A stretch of DNA of 64,000 nucleotides from Aminobacterium sp. MB27-C1 (GTDB lineage Bacteria; Synergistota; Synergistia; Synergistales; Aminobacteriaceae). How positions within the stretch are numbered: the first letter of the stretch is position 1; every line of letters begins with the position of its first letter. Of this stretch, positions 32,219-40,906 are shown piece after piece. A model generated the notes under the pieces. It was given only the letters and a program-made list of their open reading frames with translations. It made no database searches and had not been told where the DNA came from. The stretch covers positions 1,674,001-1,738,000 of the forward strand of contig NZ_CP133089.1 in the NCBI RefSeq assembly GCF_030908405.1, read 5' to 3'. The position numbers and the translations under genes are program-made.

Positions 32219-32905
32219 ATGGACCACAAACCACTGACCCCTGCAACTAACCAAGGGTTAAGACAGATTGTTTATGAAAGATTAAAAGATGCAATAGTAA
32301 GCGGAATTTTTAAACCTGGCTCAAAACTCTCCGAAATTGAGTTAGCTGAGCAATTAGCTGTTTCAAGAACTCCCGTACGAGAGGCTATACGGCAGTTGAG
32401 TCAAACTGGACTTATCACTTTAACTCCTCGGAGAGGTGCTTTCGTAACCCTTCCTTCTTTAAAAGATGCAGCAGACCTTTATGAATTACGTCAAGCATTA
32501 GAAGTAATAGCGATAGAAAATGTTTGCGAAAATCCGCCGATAAAGGAGTTACAACTTTTTCGCGAGGTTTTCTCAGAGATGTCAAGCAAGACACCACATG
32601 AGGAATATTTGTCAGAAGACCGCCGCTTTCATTGTTTTCTTTATGAGTGTAGCGGGAACAAATATTTACATCGAACTCTTAATAATATCGTCGATCTTAT
32701 TAACCTCTGCCGTCCTTATTCAATGCAGTCAGAACCAACTGCATTGAGTGTGTTTTTGAAAGGGCACCTTTCAATTATCGATGCAGTTCTTGCTGGAGAT
32801 TGCGACAAAGCAAAGGCTGAGATGAGTGAGCATATAGAAGATACGAAGAAGAGTCTCTTAACCTTCCTAAAATTACATCCCGAAGATTATACTAACGAAG
32901 ATTAA
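32219..32905 (+). CDS. GntR family regulator with FCD domain
   Basis: This 228-residue repressor has an N-terminal winged helix (YERLKDAIVSGIFKPGSKLSE, then ELAEQLAVSRTPVREAIRQL) and an all-helical FCD ligand domain whose metal-binding residues include RRFHCFLYE and a C-terminal EHI. FCD members sense carboxylic acids. The start is ATG 32219 with GAGGAGG nine bases upstream; the TTG at 32201 overlaps that site. A TATAAT near 32175 suggests a separate promoter. It ends at a terminator facing rarA. The target genes are not evident nearby. Confidence 0.9.
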   Translation: MDHKPLTPATNQGLRQIVYERLKDAIVSGIFKPGSKLSEIELAEQLAVSRTPVREAIRQLSQTGLITLTPRRGAFVTLPSLKDAADLYELRQALEVIAIENVCENPPIKELQLFREVFSEMSSKTPHEEYLSEDRRFHCFLYECSGNKYLHRTLNNIVDLINLCRPYSMQSEPTALSVFLKGHLSIIDAVLAGDCDKAKAEMSEHIEDTKKSLLTFLKLHPEDYTNED

Positions 32906-32912
32906 CCATTAA

Positions 32913-32952
32913 AAAGGGGTCGCGGCATACTCCATCGCCCTCCGACCTCTTC
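32913..32952. terminator. Bidirectional terminator between GntR and rarA
   Basis: AGGGGTCG (32915-32922) pairs with CGACCTCT (32943-32950), one G-U, flanked by A-rich and T-rich tracts on both sides. Confidence 0.65.
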
Positions 32953-34233
32953 TTATTTTTCATCATCACTAGAGAAACGTCGCCAGAATTTTTTTAACCG
33001 CTCGTGAAAAGCCCGCTCTTTTCCCAAATTGCCTGGGAAATAATAACGTTGAGGCGAAAGAACGTACTGTTGAGGAACCCAATGTCGTGGATCATCGTGA
33101 GGATAGATATAGCCCTTTCCACCTGGCTTTAAGCATTCTGGAACCTCTTGCAGGTTCCCTTTCTGTATAGATTGGATAGCATTATTAATTGCCATATATG
33201 CACTGTTACTTTTAGGAGATGCCGCCAAATAAATAACAGCTTCTGAGAGAATAATTCGTGCTTCTGGAAGCCCCGTCATATCGGCAGCGTAAGAAGCAGC
33301 TGCTGATATTTGCAGTGCATGGGGATCAGCAAGCCCAATATCTTCTGCAGCAAAAATCATGAGGCGGCGACAAATAAAGCGTATATCTTCTCCGCCCTCT
33401 AAAAGTCGCGCTAGCCAATAGACTGCTGCATCAGGATCTGAGCCACGTAAACTTTTTATGAGAGCTGAAATAATGGCATAATGATCATCAGCTTTAGGAT
33501 CAAAACGAATTGACGCCGACGGAACAAGTCTCTCTATGTGTTCCATAGTAATTTCAGAAGCACCAGACGTAGCAGCAGATGAAGCGATAAACTCTAGACG
33601 AGTCAAAGCCTGGCGAGCATCACCACCTGCCATTTTAGCCAAAACACGCATCACGTCATCTGATGCGGCAAGTTTAAGAACGCCTAAGCCCCTTTCTTCA
33701 TCTATAAGTGCACGCTGCAATATAGCAACAAGATTATCTTCCGTTAGAGGCTTAAGCTGAAAAACAATAAGTCGGGATAGAAGGGTTTTATTAATTTCAA
33801 ACCATGGATTTTCTGTTGTGGTTCCAACAAGAATAATGTCCCCCTTCTCTACTGACGGAAGGAGGGCATTTTGTTGACTTTTATTAAAATGATAAATCTC
33901 ATCAACAAATGCAATAGCAGCATAACCACTTAGAATTTTGAGATTTTTCGCTTCCTCTACAAGATCACGAAGTTCTGATACTTTCGCTGACACAGCATTG
34001 ATTTCTAGCAAGCTACGCTCTGTTTCTGTCGCCATGAGACGCACAAGGGTAGTCTTTCCTACTCCAGGAGGCCCGTAAAGCACACAGCTTGGTACCTTGC
34101 CACTTTGCAAAATCTGGCGTAACGGTGCCCCTGAAGCAAGAAGGTGTTCCTGCCCTACAAAATCGTCAAGATGTGCAGGACGCATTCTATCTGCTAAGGG
34201 ACGCTCCCATAAAGAATGAGAGTTTGAACTCAT
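32953..34233 (-). CDS. rarA: Replication-associated recombination protein A (AAA ATPase)
   Basis: This 426-residue AAA+ ATPase acts at stalled replication forks. It begins PLADRMRPAHLDDFVGQEHLL; Walker A GPPGVGKTT is at about 54-62 and Walker B FVDEIYHFNKSQQ follows. A sensor 1 region VGTTTENP and C-terminal DPDAAVYWLARLLEGGEDI and HDDPRHWVPQQY blocks are diagnostic of RarA/MgsA. Its ATG overlaps the HAD gene stop (ATGA), so the two are co-translated. Confidence 0.95.
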   Translation of the reverse strand: MSSNSHSLWERPLADRMRPAHLDDFVGQEHLLASGAPLRQILQSGKVPSCVLYGPPGVGKTTLVRLMATETERSLLEINAVSAKVSELRDLVEEAKNLKILSGYAAIAFVDEIYHFNKSQQNALLPSVEKGDIILVGTTTENPWFEINKTLLSRLIVFQLKPLTEDNLVAILQRALIDEERGLGVLKLAASDDVMRVLAKMAGGDARQALTRLEFIASSAATSGASEITMEHIERLVPSASIRFDPKADDHYAIISALIKSLRGSDPDAAVYWLARLLEGGEDIRFICRRLMIFAAEDIGLADPHALQISAAASYAADMTGLPEARIILSEAVIYLAASPKSNSAYMAINNAIQSIQKGNLQEVPECLKPGGKGYIYPHDDPRHWVPQQYVLSPQRYYFPGNLGKERAFHERLKKFWRRFSSDDEK

Positions 34234-35207
34234 AAGACAATATCCTCCAATTCGCTTTCCATTGAAGCGACATTTCCTGAAAGCTGAATACCGTCGCTTC
34301 CTTCATAAACGGTAATAAAAGGGTACCGTCGTCGTACTGTTTCGTGTATTACCGTTACCTGATCAACATCAAGATAGGCAGAAGACAACCCTGGCCAATT
34401 CTTCCACTGTTCCACAGAAAGAGCAACATCGGGAGTAACAACAAGCTTTCCAATGCCAAGACGAGCTGCCTCTTCACAAAAACTGCAAATATTAGGAATA
34501 TCATCTGGAACCTGCAATGAGAGCTGCCACGTCTGGAAAAGCCACTTTTCCCCTTTTTCTTCTACCAATGAGGTATATTCCCATGGAACAAGCGGAGAAG
34601 GAGAGCAAAGATCCTTTAAAAAATCGCCCATAGTAGGAAAGACAACATCAGCCCAATGCTGCCATTCAACTCGTGGACGTTCTACCAGAATAGCCCTCAT
34701 TCCAGCTCTTCTTGCTCCTATGAGGTCATAAACAAAATCTCCCACCATTACGCACTTCTCAGCAGGAACTTTTAGCATATCTGCAGCAAGCCAAAGGGCT
34801 TTCGGATCGGGCTTAACAGGTCCATCATCACGACTAAACACTTTGGAGGGAAGTGGAAACTTAATTTTTTCAGCAGCTAAACGTATGGAATCCATACAAT
34901 TTCGAGAGACAACAACCCATGGGATATCATGATTATTAAGCCAATTCACAAATTCGACAGATTGTTCAACAGGAGTAGCTTGTTCTGCTCCTTCCATCTC
35001 AAGAGTATAAATATCATGCCATAACTCTTGTCTTCTATCTTCTGCAAGAGTTTTCATTCCCTCAATTATAGGAACTGACTGTCCATTGAAATATTTCATC
35101 CGAATTTGTGAGAAATCAAGGCGAGTATCGGCGAGAACGCCATCCCAATCAAGAATAAAGCCCTCGCTAATTATAGGGTGCCAAAAGGGGGGACAAATAG
35201 TCTTCAT
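34230..35207 (-). CDS. HAD family hydrolase with a C-terminal extension
   Basis: This 325-residue protein has a HAD phosphatase domain in its first two thirds: motif I is DWDGVLADT near residue 20, motif II is VVSRN, and motif III/IV are KPDPKALW and MVGDFVYDLIGARRAGM. The last 130 residues form a separate domain I do not recognise; it includes ICSFCEEAARLGIGKLVVTPD and ends with the strand-rich VYEGSDGIQLSG. ATG 35207 has GGAGG nine bases upstream. It overlaps rarA by four bases, an unusual pairing. Its substrate is unknown. Confidence 0.87.
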   Translation of the reverse strand: MKTICPPFWHPIISEGFILDWDGVLADTRLDFSQIRMKYFNGQSVPIIEGMKTLAEDRRQELWHDIYTLEMEGAEQATPVEQSVEFVNWLNNHDIPWVVVSRNCMDSIRLAAEKIKFPLPSKVFSRDDGPVKPDPKALWLAADMLKVPAEKCVMVGDFVYDLIGARRAGMRAILVERPRVEWQHWADVVFPTMGDFLKDLCSPSPLVPWEYTSLVEEKGEKWLFQTWQLSLQVPDDIPNICSFCEEAARLGIGKLVVTPDVALSVEQWKNWPGLSSAYLDVDQVTVIHETVRRRYPFITVYEGSDGIQLSGNVASMESELEDIVL

Positions 35208-35243
35208 ATAATGAAGCCTCCTGTCAAACACAACAATTTTAAA

Positions 35244-35279
35244 TTAAAAAGGGACGCAAGCTAACCTGCGCCCCTTTAC
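35244..35279 (-). terminator. Terminator of the 6S RNA gene
   Basis: AAGGGGCGCA pairs with TGCGTCCCTT (one G-U) and is followed by TTTTTAATTT on the minus strand. Confidence 0.8.
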
Positions 35280-35460
35280 GCCTCCCCGCAATGCCGTGTC
35301 ATGGTCGTCTTGACCCGGCCCTAGTATGATTAGGTCTGTCGCGCCTTAGCGTTGGTGATGGTCACCCATCTCTTCCGCCGGCCCGAACGTCCGACCCTAC
35401 TGAGATCGAGTGTTGGCTCAAGACTAAGTGCATGATCACGTACATCGCAGGGTCATTTTC
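35280..35460 (-). ncRNA. ssrS: 6S RNA
   Basis: The minus strand shows the 6S plan over about 180 bases, the usual length. CCCTGCGATG (35452-35443) pairs with CATTGCGGGG (35293-35284) to close the molecule. Between them are the 6S-like 5' strand with TGAGCC, a GGGTGACC segment in the terminal part, and a 3' strand with GGGTCAAGACGACC, in the same order as the E. coli RNA. The central bubble that mimics an open promoter is inferred. A TATAAT lies just upstream and a terminator just downstream. It would bind the housekeeping RNA polymerase. It is clearly not protein coding. Confidence 0.75.
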
Positions 35461-35476
35461 ATCTTTATTCAACTAA

Positions 35477-35482
35477 ATTATA
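35477..35482 (-). promoter_or_regulatory. -10 element of the 6S RNA promoter
   Basis: TATAAT (minus strand 35482-35477) sits where transcription would begin near 35468, at the start of the 6S RNA. The -35 region is weak. Confidence 0.5.
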
Positions 35483-35507
35483 GCATAAACTTACACCTTA
35501 TGTACGT

Positions 35508-36671
35508 CTATTGCCGCTGTAGAAGGTACCCTGCAACAAGCTCTACCCCTTGTTGAATGACTTCTTCCTTTGGCAAAAAATGATCACTGTGCAAAGGATA
35601 GTCATTTTCACACCCCATAAAGAAGTATAGAGATGGAACTTCTTGACTATAACGTGAAAAATCTTCTCCTATTAAAGAAGGTTCGTCGAGTTGATGTACT
35701 TTCTCATTCCCCAATGACATACGTGCAAAATTTACGAATGATTCTGTTAACTTGAAATCATTTTGAACAACGTCATAGCCTCGATGAATTTCTACATCAG
35801 CTCTTCCACAATATGATGCGGCGATACTCTCTGAGAGGGCACAAATTCTCTTGTGAACAAAGTCTCGTACTGGCTCTGAAACGGTGCGAATTGTTCCTTC
35901 TAATTTAACGTTATCGCAAATTATATTGTATCTTCCATTAGACGATATTGATCCAATAGAGATAAGAAATACGTCAAATGGGTTGAGTTCCCTTCTAATT
36001 TTATGCACAAGGGCGTTAATTATCTCAGAAGCAATTGATATGGAATCTACACCGTTATGTGGTTCTGCAGCATGAGATTTTTTGCCGTGTATCTCCACTA
36101 CGAACCGATCTGAAGACCCCATAAGAGCTCCTGTTTTGAGTGCTATTTCTCCTACTGGATATGAGGGCCATACGTGGAGTCCGTACATCTCGCAAATGTT
36201 ATTCCCACGTAAAAAGCCTGTCTCTATTATGGGCAAAGCTCCCCCAATGGGGTTGCACTCCTCTGCAGGTTGAAAAAGCACAATAACGTTGCATTTCAAA
36301 GATTCTTTTAACTTTTCAAGAGTTAATGCAACACCTGCTGCTACAGCAGTATGTACATCATGACCACAAGCATGCATCGTGCCCTTGCTTTCGGAAGTAA
36401 ACAACGCCCCAGTGGCTTCAACAATTGGAAGAGCATCTATATCGGCACGGAAACAGATGGTTTTATTACTTTTTGCGTCTATAAATAGATACCCTCCTGT
36501 TAAATCTGCAATAGGATGAAGAGTTAAACCTCGCGACTTAAAGAAAGCTTGAAGCCGTTTGGTCGTCTCTATCTCTTTGCCTCCAAGCTCTGGATAGCGA
36601 TGAATAAGTCGTCGTAACTCAACAATGTCATTAATGTTCTCTTGTACGATTCGTTTAATACACTCTGTCAT
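35508..36671 (-). CDS. M20 family amidohydrolase (N-acyl-amino acid type)
   Basis: This 387-residue enzyme has the fold of hippurate and N-acyl-L-amino acid hydrolases. LRRLIHRYPELGGKE opens it, and the metal ligands appear in HACGHDVHTA and in the PAEE motif; a dimerisation domain follows (HGKKSHAAEPHNGVDSI), then the last histidine region (SDHFLPKEE). It would cut the amide bond of N-acyl amino acids or related compounds in the cytoplasm. It is the last gene of the unit that starts at 38851. The 29-base gap to the nitrilase suggests co-transcription. Confidence 0.92.
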   Translation of the reverse strand: MTECIKRIVQENINDIVELRRLIHRYPELGGKEIETTKRLQAFFKSRGLTLHPIADLTGGYLFIDAKSNKTICFRADIDALPIVEATGALFTSESKGTMHACGHDVHTAVAAGVALTLEKLKESLKCNVIVLFQPAEECNPIGGALPIIETGFLRGNNICEMYGLHVWPSYPVGEIALKTGALMGSSDRFVVEIHGKKSHAAEPHNGVDSISIASEIINALVHKIRRELNPFDVFLISIGSISSNGRYNIICDNVKLEGTIRTVSEPVRDFVHKRICALSESIAASYCGRADVEIHRGYDVVQNDFKLTESFVNFARMSLGNEKVHQLDEPSLIGEDFSRYSQEVPSLYFFMGCENDYPLHSDHFLPKEEVIQQGVELVAGYLLQRQ

Positions 36672-36700
36672 TATTAGTACTACATACCTTTCAATGTGGC

Positions 36701-37522
36701 TTAACGATTAGTTTTCCACATATCGTCAGGGTAACTTTGAGGCCGTCTGTCACGGAACATGTGAATTGTATCGCGAATTTTCTGTGTCTCTGAAAAATCA
36801 ACACTTCCCGTAACAATCTCTTCCTGATCCCCACCCTCTGCAATAACTTCACCCCACGGATCGATAATCATGGAATGTCCGCAATAGGTCCCCATAGGAC
36901 TAGCTCCCACACGATTACATGCAATAATAAACATCTGATTTTCAATAGCACGAGCTAAAAGGAGAGTTCTCCAATGGTTTACTCTTGGATTAGGAAAATC
37001 GGAAGTCTCAATCACTACATCTGCCCCACGTAAGGCATATGTTCTGAAAAGTTCACAGAAGCGAAGATCATAGCAAATAGCGATCCCCACTTTTCCAAGC
37101 TCGGTATCATATACATTCATATCAGTTCCATGCTTATAGGCAACGTCTTCGTCCATATCGCTATATAAATGCATCTTGCTATAATCCCCTACAATCTCAC
37201 CGTTACGATTGATAAGAAAAGCAGTATTGCGCATTCCATCTTCAAATTGTGTTCCAATAGATCCACCAAGAATCCATACGTTATGCTTTTTAGCGCACTC
37301 CTTAAGAAGAGTTACTGAAGGACCATCAATCGGCTCTATGAAATCTTCCATATGGTGAAACATCTCATCAGAAAAACCTGTGCTCCAATCCTCGGGTAAA
37401 ACGATCATATCCGGACGTTTTTGAGCAGACATGGCCTTATCAATCATTTCTTTTACGTGTGAATGGTTATACTCTGGATCACAAAATTTAATATCCGTCT
37501 GCAACAATGCAAAATTAACCAT
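36701..37522 (-). CDS. Carbon-nitrogen hydrolase (nitrilase/omega-amidase type)
   Basis: This 273-residue enzyme has a complete Glu-Lys-Cys triad: Glu44 (VLPEDW), Lys116 (YSKMHLY) and Cys150 (AICYDLRFCEL). The LLLARAIENQMFIIACNRVG block is normal. It cleaves C-N bonds such as those of omega-amides or carbamoylated amino acids. It lies between the IT-type transporter (24-base gap) and the M20 hydrolase. The three together suggest import and stepwise hydrolysis of amide substrates. Compare the paralogue at 22748-23539, which has lost the cysteine. Confidence 0.93.
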   Translation of the reverse strand: MVNFALLQTDIKFCDPEYNHSHVKEMIDKAMSAQKRPDMIVLPEDWSTGFSDEMFHHMEDFIEPIDGPSVTLLKECAKKHNVWILGGSIGTQFEDGMRNTAFLINRNGEIVGDYSKMHLYSDMDEDVAYKHGTDMNVYDTELGKVGIAICYDLRFCELFRTYALRGADVVIETSDFPNPRVNHWRTLLLARAIENQMFIIACNRVGASPMGTYCGHSMIIDPWGEVIAEGGDQEEIVTGSVDFSETQKIRDTIHMFRDRRPQSYPDDMWKTNR

Positions 37523-37546
37523 TATTCTGCCTCCTTGTTTTATCTT

Positions 37547-38851
37547 TTACTTCATAACGTAAAGCACTGCACGAACAAAAACAAAAGCAAATGTAATGAT
37601 CGTTAACAGCCAGCCATTTTTAAGCATGGCTTTTAGATCTTTAGATCGAGCTAGCCCCATTTGGCCAACCATATCAACAGTAGGCGTAACAAAAAAAGTA
37701 ACCTGGCAAGCAACCAATACTACTAAAGCCCACATATCCATGCTGATATGCAAACTCTTTACCAAGGGCAAAAAGAGTTCATGAGTAATTTGAGCTTGAG
37801 CAACACCAGCGCCAGAAATCCCGAAAACTCCAATAAGAGAGCTAAGCATAATGAATGCAACCTCTCCGCCTGCGGCAATCAAAGGCTGGATATAGCTTGC
37901 TATCGCATCAAAAGCACCAGATTTGGCAACGTAATTCAGGAAGGGATCAAACAAAACAAACATAAAGAACATCCAATACATTTTAGAACTCCCTTTAACC
38001 AGAGTTTTAAGTGCCATATCCAGGCTCATACCAGCAGCTACTCCAGTGACTAAAGCAGCTGTTAGCATAACGACAATGGCATAGGAAGCTCCTGCCTTCG
38101 CAAAAATACCATAGGTAAGCATTACAGCCATGGCGATAGCAAAAGCAATTGTGGCGCGTTTGATTTGAGGAGTTACCACAAAATCTGTCTTGGCTGCATC
38201 TTCTTCACTATAAGAAAACTTTCCTTCTGTAAGTTTTTGAGTTCGACAAGCCATGAAGAAGGTACTTCCCCAAACTATGACTGCAAGAGGTATTCCTGCT
38301 GTCATAAGATATTCGCAATATCCTATTCCAGTTAATCCCATGATGGTTACTACAGGAGGAACAAAGGGACCTATGTATAAACCAGTCGCACCTGCACCAT
38401 GCATAATTACGCCAAGGGTATTGGGAGTAACACCAAGACTGGCCACAATGGGGATGAGGATAGGGGCGATAATAGCATTTGAACCAGCGAGAGTTCCGAG
38501 CATGCTAACCAACCCGGTAGATGTAAGCATAGCAATCAAAATAGCCTGTTTCTTCGATTTAAGTCTTGCTTTGCCAACAACTTGATACACAATATTGTGA
38601 GCAACCTTGGTTTCTGTTAAGACTTCCCCAAGACCTGCCCCCAGAACAATAATAAAACCTATTAAAGATAAAAAGGAACTTAACGATTGCTGTAATACGG
38701 CACCGAAACCAGTAATACTTTCTCCAGTCAAAATAGCCCCAAGAATAACACAAACCAACACCGATAAATTCATGTCCTTGCCTTTAAGCATTAAAACGAT
38801 ATAAAGCAAGAGAGGGAGAAAACCTAAAATTGGTGGTAACCCAAGAATCAT
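37547..38851 (-). CDS. Ion transporter superfamily permease
   Basis: This 434-residue membrane protein has about 12 segments with the inverted-repeat layout of the IT superfamily (GntP, NhaC, ArsB relatives). MILGLPPILGFLPLLLYIV is the first segment, and glycine-rich turns such as LGTLAGSNAIIAPILIPI and VFGISGAGVAQAQIT are in matching positions in the two halves. The substrate is probably a carboxylate or acyl-amino acid, judged only from the downstream hydrolase genes. GAGGAGG lies seven bases before ATG 38851. An RpiR regulator gene is 123 bases upstream on the same strand. Confidence 0.82.
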   Translation of the reverse strand: MILGLPPILGFLPLLLYIVLMLKGKDMNLSVLVCVILGAILTGESITGFGAVLQQSLSSFLSLIGFIIVLGAGLGEVLTETKVAHNIVYQVVGKARLKSKKQAILIAMLTSTGLVSMLGTLAGSNAIIAPILIPIVASLGVTPNTLGVIMHGAGATGLYIGPFVPPVVTIMGLTGIGYCEYLMTAGIPLAVIVWGSTFFMACRTQKLTEGKFSYSEEDAAKTDFVVTPQIKRATIAFAIAMAVMLTYGIFAKAGASYAIVVMLTAALVTGVAAGMSLDMALKTLVKGSSKMYWMFFMFVLFDPFLNYVAKSGAFDAIASYIQPLIAAGGEVAFIMLSSLIGVFGISGAGVAQAQITHELFLPLVKSLHISMDMWALVVLVACQVTFFVTPTVDMVGQMGLARSKDLKAMLKNGWLLTIITFAFVFVRAVLYVMK

Positions 38852-38974
38852 GTTATAACCTCCTCAAGTTGTATTTAGTCATAAAGTACGATGGTCAACC
38901 ACAGCCCCATGCGGTTATTAAGGCCAAGCACTTTTATGCTGAAGAGTAAGAACATAGAAATAAGAAATTAAAGA

Positions 38975-39811
38975 CTAAAGATAGATACCATTTTCGAGCG
39001 CTATCTGATCCTGTTGTTTCATTCGTTCTAATGATTCTGGAAGATTTGCTTTGGCTAATGCCGCAACTAAACAGTTTGCAAGCGTCATTGCACCCACAAG
39101 AGAATAAGAAGCTGTATTTTGTGCAAGCAATATTTGCGATGATTTCAATGCAATAGGGGAGGTATGAGTATCTGTTATAGAAATTACATTACAACCTTTG
39201 GAAAAGAAATGATTTACCACTTTATATGTAGTTTTCGTATAGCGAGTATAGCTCACGGCAATAAGACAGTCCGTCTTTTCAACATAGAGTAAATGATTAG
39301 AAAGATCGCCTACTCCATTAATAAGACAAACATTATCGAGAAATCTTTGAAGCATAAAATAGAGGTAGTACCCAACAGAATATGAAGAACGGGAAGCGAT
39401 AATATATATTTTTCGCGCTTTCTGTATTTTTTGAATTGCAATTTCGAAGCTCTTCTCTAAATTTTCGTTGTATAGCGTATCAAGAGCATACGCATTATTT
39501 TTTATAGTCTGCATTAGAAAACTTCCGTTGGAATCTTCCTGTATTAAACTTTTCAAAGAATGAAAGGGCGTTATATCCTTCTGCACTAATTGACTTAAAC
39601 TTCTTTGGAAATCAGCATACCCTGCAAAAGATATTTCTCGTGTAAAACGAGTGATACTGGCAATACTGACACCAGCTCGATCTCCTAGTTCGTTTATAGA
39701 AAGAAAGGGTAAGTCATGAATGTTCGCTTGAATGTAATTTGCAAGTTTTTTATGGGTTTTTGAAAGTGATTCATAACGTTCTTCTATGAGCTTTAGTACA
39801 TTTTTATTCAT
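38975..39811 (-). CDS. RpiR/MurR family regulator with SIS domain
   Basis: This 278-residue regulator has an N-terminal helix-turn-helix (LSINELGDRAGVSIASITRF) and a C-terminal SIS domain that would bind a phosphosugar or similar ligand, with SSYSVGYYLYFML and SYTRYTKTT as the binding loops. It precedes the transporter-nitrilase-M20 genes, which may be its targets. An inverted repeat overlapping its own transcription start suggests autoregulation. SIS-type RpiR proteins usually govern sugar or amino-sugar use, so an amidated sugar cannot be excluded as inducer. Confidence 0.9.
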   Translation of the reverse strand: MNKNVLKLIEERYESLSKTHKKLANYIQANIHDLPFLSINELGDRAGVSIASITRFTREISFAGYADFQRSLSQLVQKDITPFHSLKSLIQEDSNGSFLMQTIKNNAYALDTLYNENLEKSFEIAIQKIQKARKIYIIASRSSYSVGYYLYFMLQRFLDNVCLINGVGDLSNHLLYVEKTDCLIAVSYTRYTKTTYKVVNHFFSKGCNVISITDTHTSPIALKSSQILLAQNTASYSLVGAMTLANCLVAALAKANLPESLERMKQQDQIALENGIYL

Positions 39812-39880
39812 TTCTTAACATCCCTTTCTTTGTTGGATAGAGAGATTTTCTGAACTTGAAGGAACTAAAGTTTTTAAAAA

Positions 39881-39926
39881 TGAAAATAAATTATCGTTTT
39901 TTGATGTAAAAAATAATTTCTTTTCA
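39881..39926. promoter_or_regulatory. Inverted repeat upstream of the RpiR gene
   Basis: TGAAAATAAATTAT (39881-39894) and ATAATTTCTTTTCA (39913-39926) pair at 13 of 14 positions. The repeat starts at the -10 element and covers the likely start of transcription, so it could block RNA polymerase. Confidence 0.55.
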
Positions 39927-39953
39927 TTTTAGCACCTATTGTATGACAGTCAA
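39926..39953 (-). promoter_or_regulatory. Promoter of the RpiR gene
   Basis: On the minus strand TTGACT (39953-39948) and TAAAAT (39931-39926) are spaced 16 bp. Confidence 0.6.
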
Positions 39954-39978
39954 TATATTCAATGAATAAATAATCTTT

Positions 39979-40016
39979 AATCAAAAAGAAAGGAACCTGC
40001 TTTCACAGGTTCCTTT
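39979..40016 (-). terminator. Terminator after the formate/nitrite channel gene
   Basis: AAAGGAACCTG pairs with CAGGTTCCTTT around a six-base loop, followed on the minus strand by CTTTTTGA. Confidence 0.85.
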
Positions 40017-40060
40017 AACGGCAACAATATTCATATATTCGTTATTTTATTCAACAAACA

Positions 40061-40876
40061 CTATTCCGACGCCCGTAGCTTCTCTTTAAATATAAGGAAA
40101 TAAAAAACAGCGACAAAAAGAACACCACCAACGATATTTCCTAATGTTACGGGAATAAGGTTTTTAAAATAGCCGCCTAGAGAAATAGCATGTAACTGAG
40201 CTTCCGTAAGATGTGCAGCTGCCACTAAAGACGGCATTCCTTTTAAAAGAAGCCCCATTCCCATAAAGTACATATTTGCAATAGAGTGTTCAAAACCTGA
40301 GGCTACAAAAGCCATTATAGGAAAGAAAATAGCCCATATTTTGCCAGTGACATCCGTTGCTGCCATGCTTAACCATACAGCAAGCACAACAAGCCAATTA
40401 CAAAGTACTCCCCTGAAAAAAGCCTGTCCGAAAGGCAAACTCATCTTCCCAGCTGCAATAGAAAGTGTTTTGGCCCCAATGGGGCCATTCCATAAGCCTG
40501 TGCTATAGATAAGAAAAGCTACAAGTGTGCCCCCTATAAAATTCGCAACGTAAACCCAAAACCAAGCGCGCAGAATACTCTTCATAGGTGTACATCCAAC
40601 CATGGCACCCAGAGGCATCATACAGTTCCCGGTAAAAAGTTCTCCTCCGCCAATAACTACCAGAATAAGGCCGACTGAAAAGACAAATCCTGCCATAAAT
40701 TTCCCCATCCCACCAGGGATATCATAGGTTACACATGTCATGAGCCAACCGCCAAAGCCAATATATGCTCCGGCTAGTATTCCAAGTAAGAGCATTTGCC
40801 TGATGCTCCATGATATTTTTGTTTGTGATGTCGAACAAGCCATTTTCGCCAATTCAAAGGGCGACTTGTAGTTCAT
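40061..40876 (-). CDS. Formate/nitrite transporter family channel
   Basis: This 271-residue protein is of the FocA/NirC family: six membrane segments, the YIGFGGWL beginning, GGGELFTGNCMMP in the middle, and a GFEHSIANMYFMGMGLL stretch near residue 195 with the conserved His of the channel. It moves formate, nitrite or another small monovalent acid. Its position after the HATPase and TPR genes on the same strand suggests one transcript, ending at a strong terminator. Formate export or uptake would fit a fermenter. Confidence 0.93.
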   Translation of the reverse strand: MNYKSPFELAKMACSTSQTKISWSIRQMLLLGILAGAYIGFGGWLMTCVTYDIPGGMGKFMAGFVFSVGLILVVIGGGELFTGNCMMPLGAMVGCTPMKSILRAWFWVYVANFIGGTLVAFLIYSTGLWNGPIGAKTLSIAAGKMSLPFGQAFFRGVLCNWLVVLAVWLSMAATDVTGKIWAIFFPIMAFVASGFEHSIANMYFMGMGLLLKGMPSLVAAAHLTEAQLHAISLGGYFKNLIPVTLGNIVGGVLFVAVFYFLIFKEKLRASE

Positions 40877-40906
40877 ACTGTATCACTCCTCCAGAAAACC
40901 TAAAGA

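Noticed and set aside
35280-35460. Reading the structured RNA as SRP or RNase P RNA
   Set aside because: The SRP Alu/GGAA loop and RNase P core motifs are not seen, whereas the closing stem and TGAGCC order fits 6S RNA.
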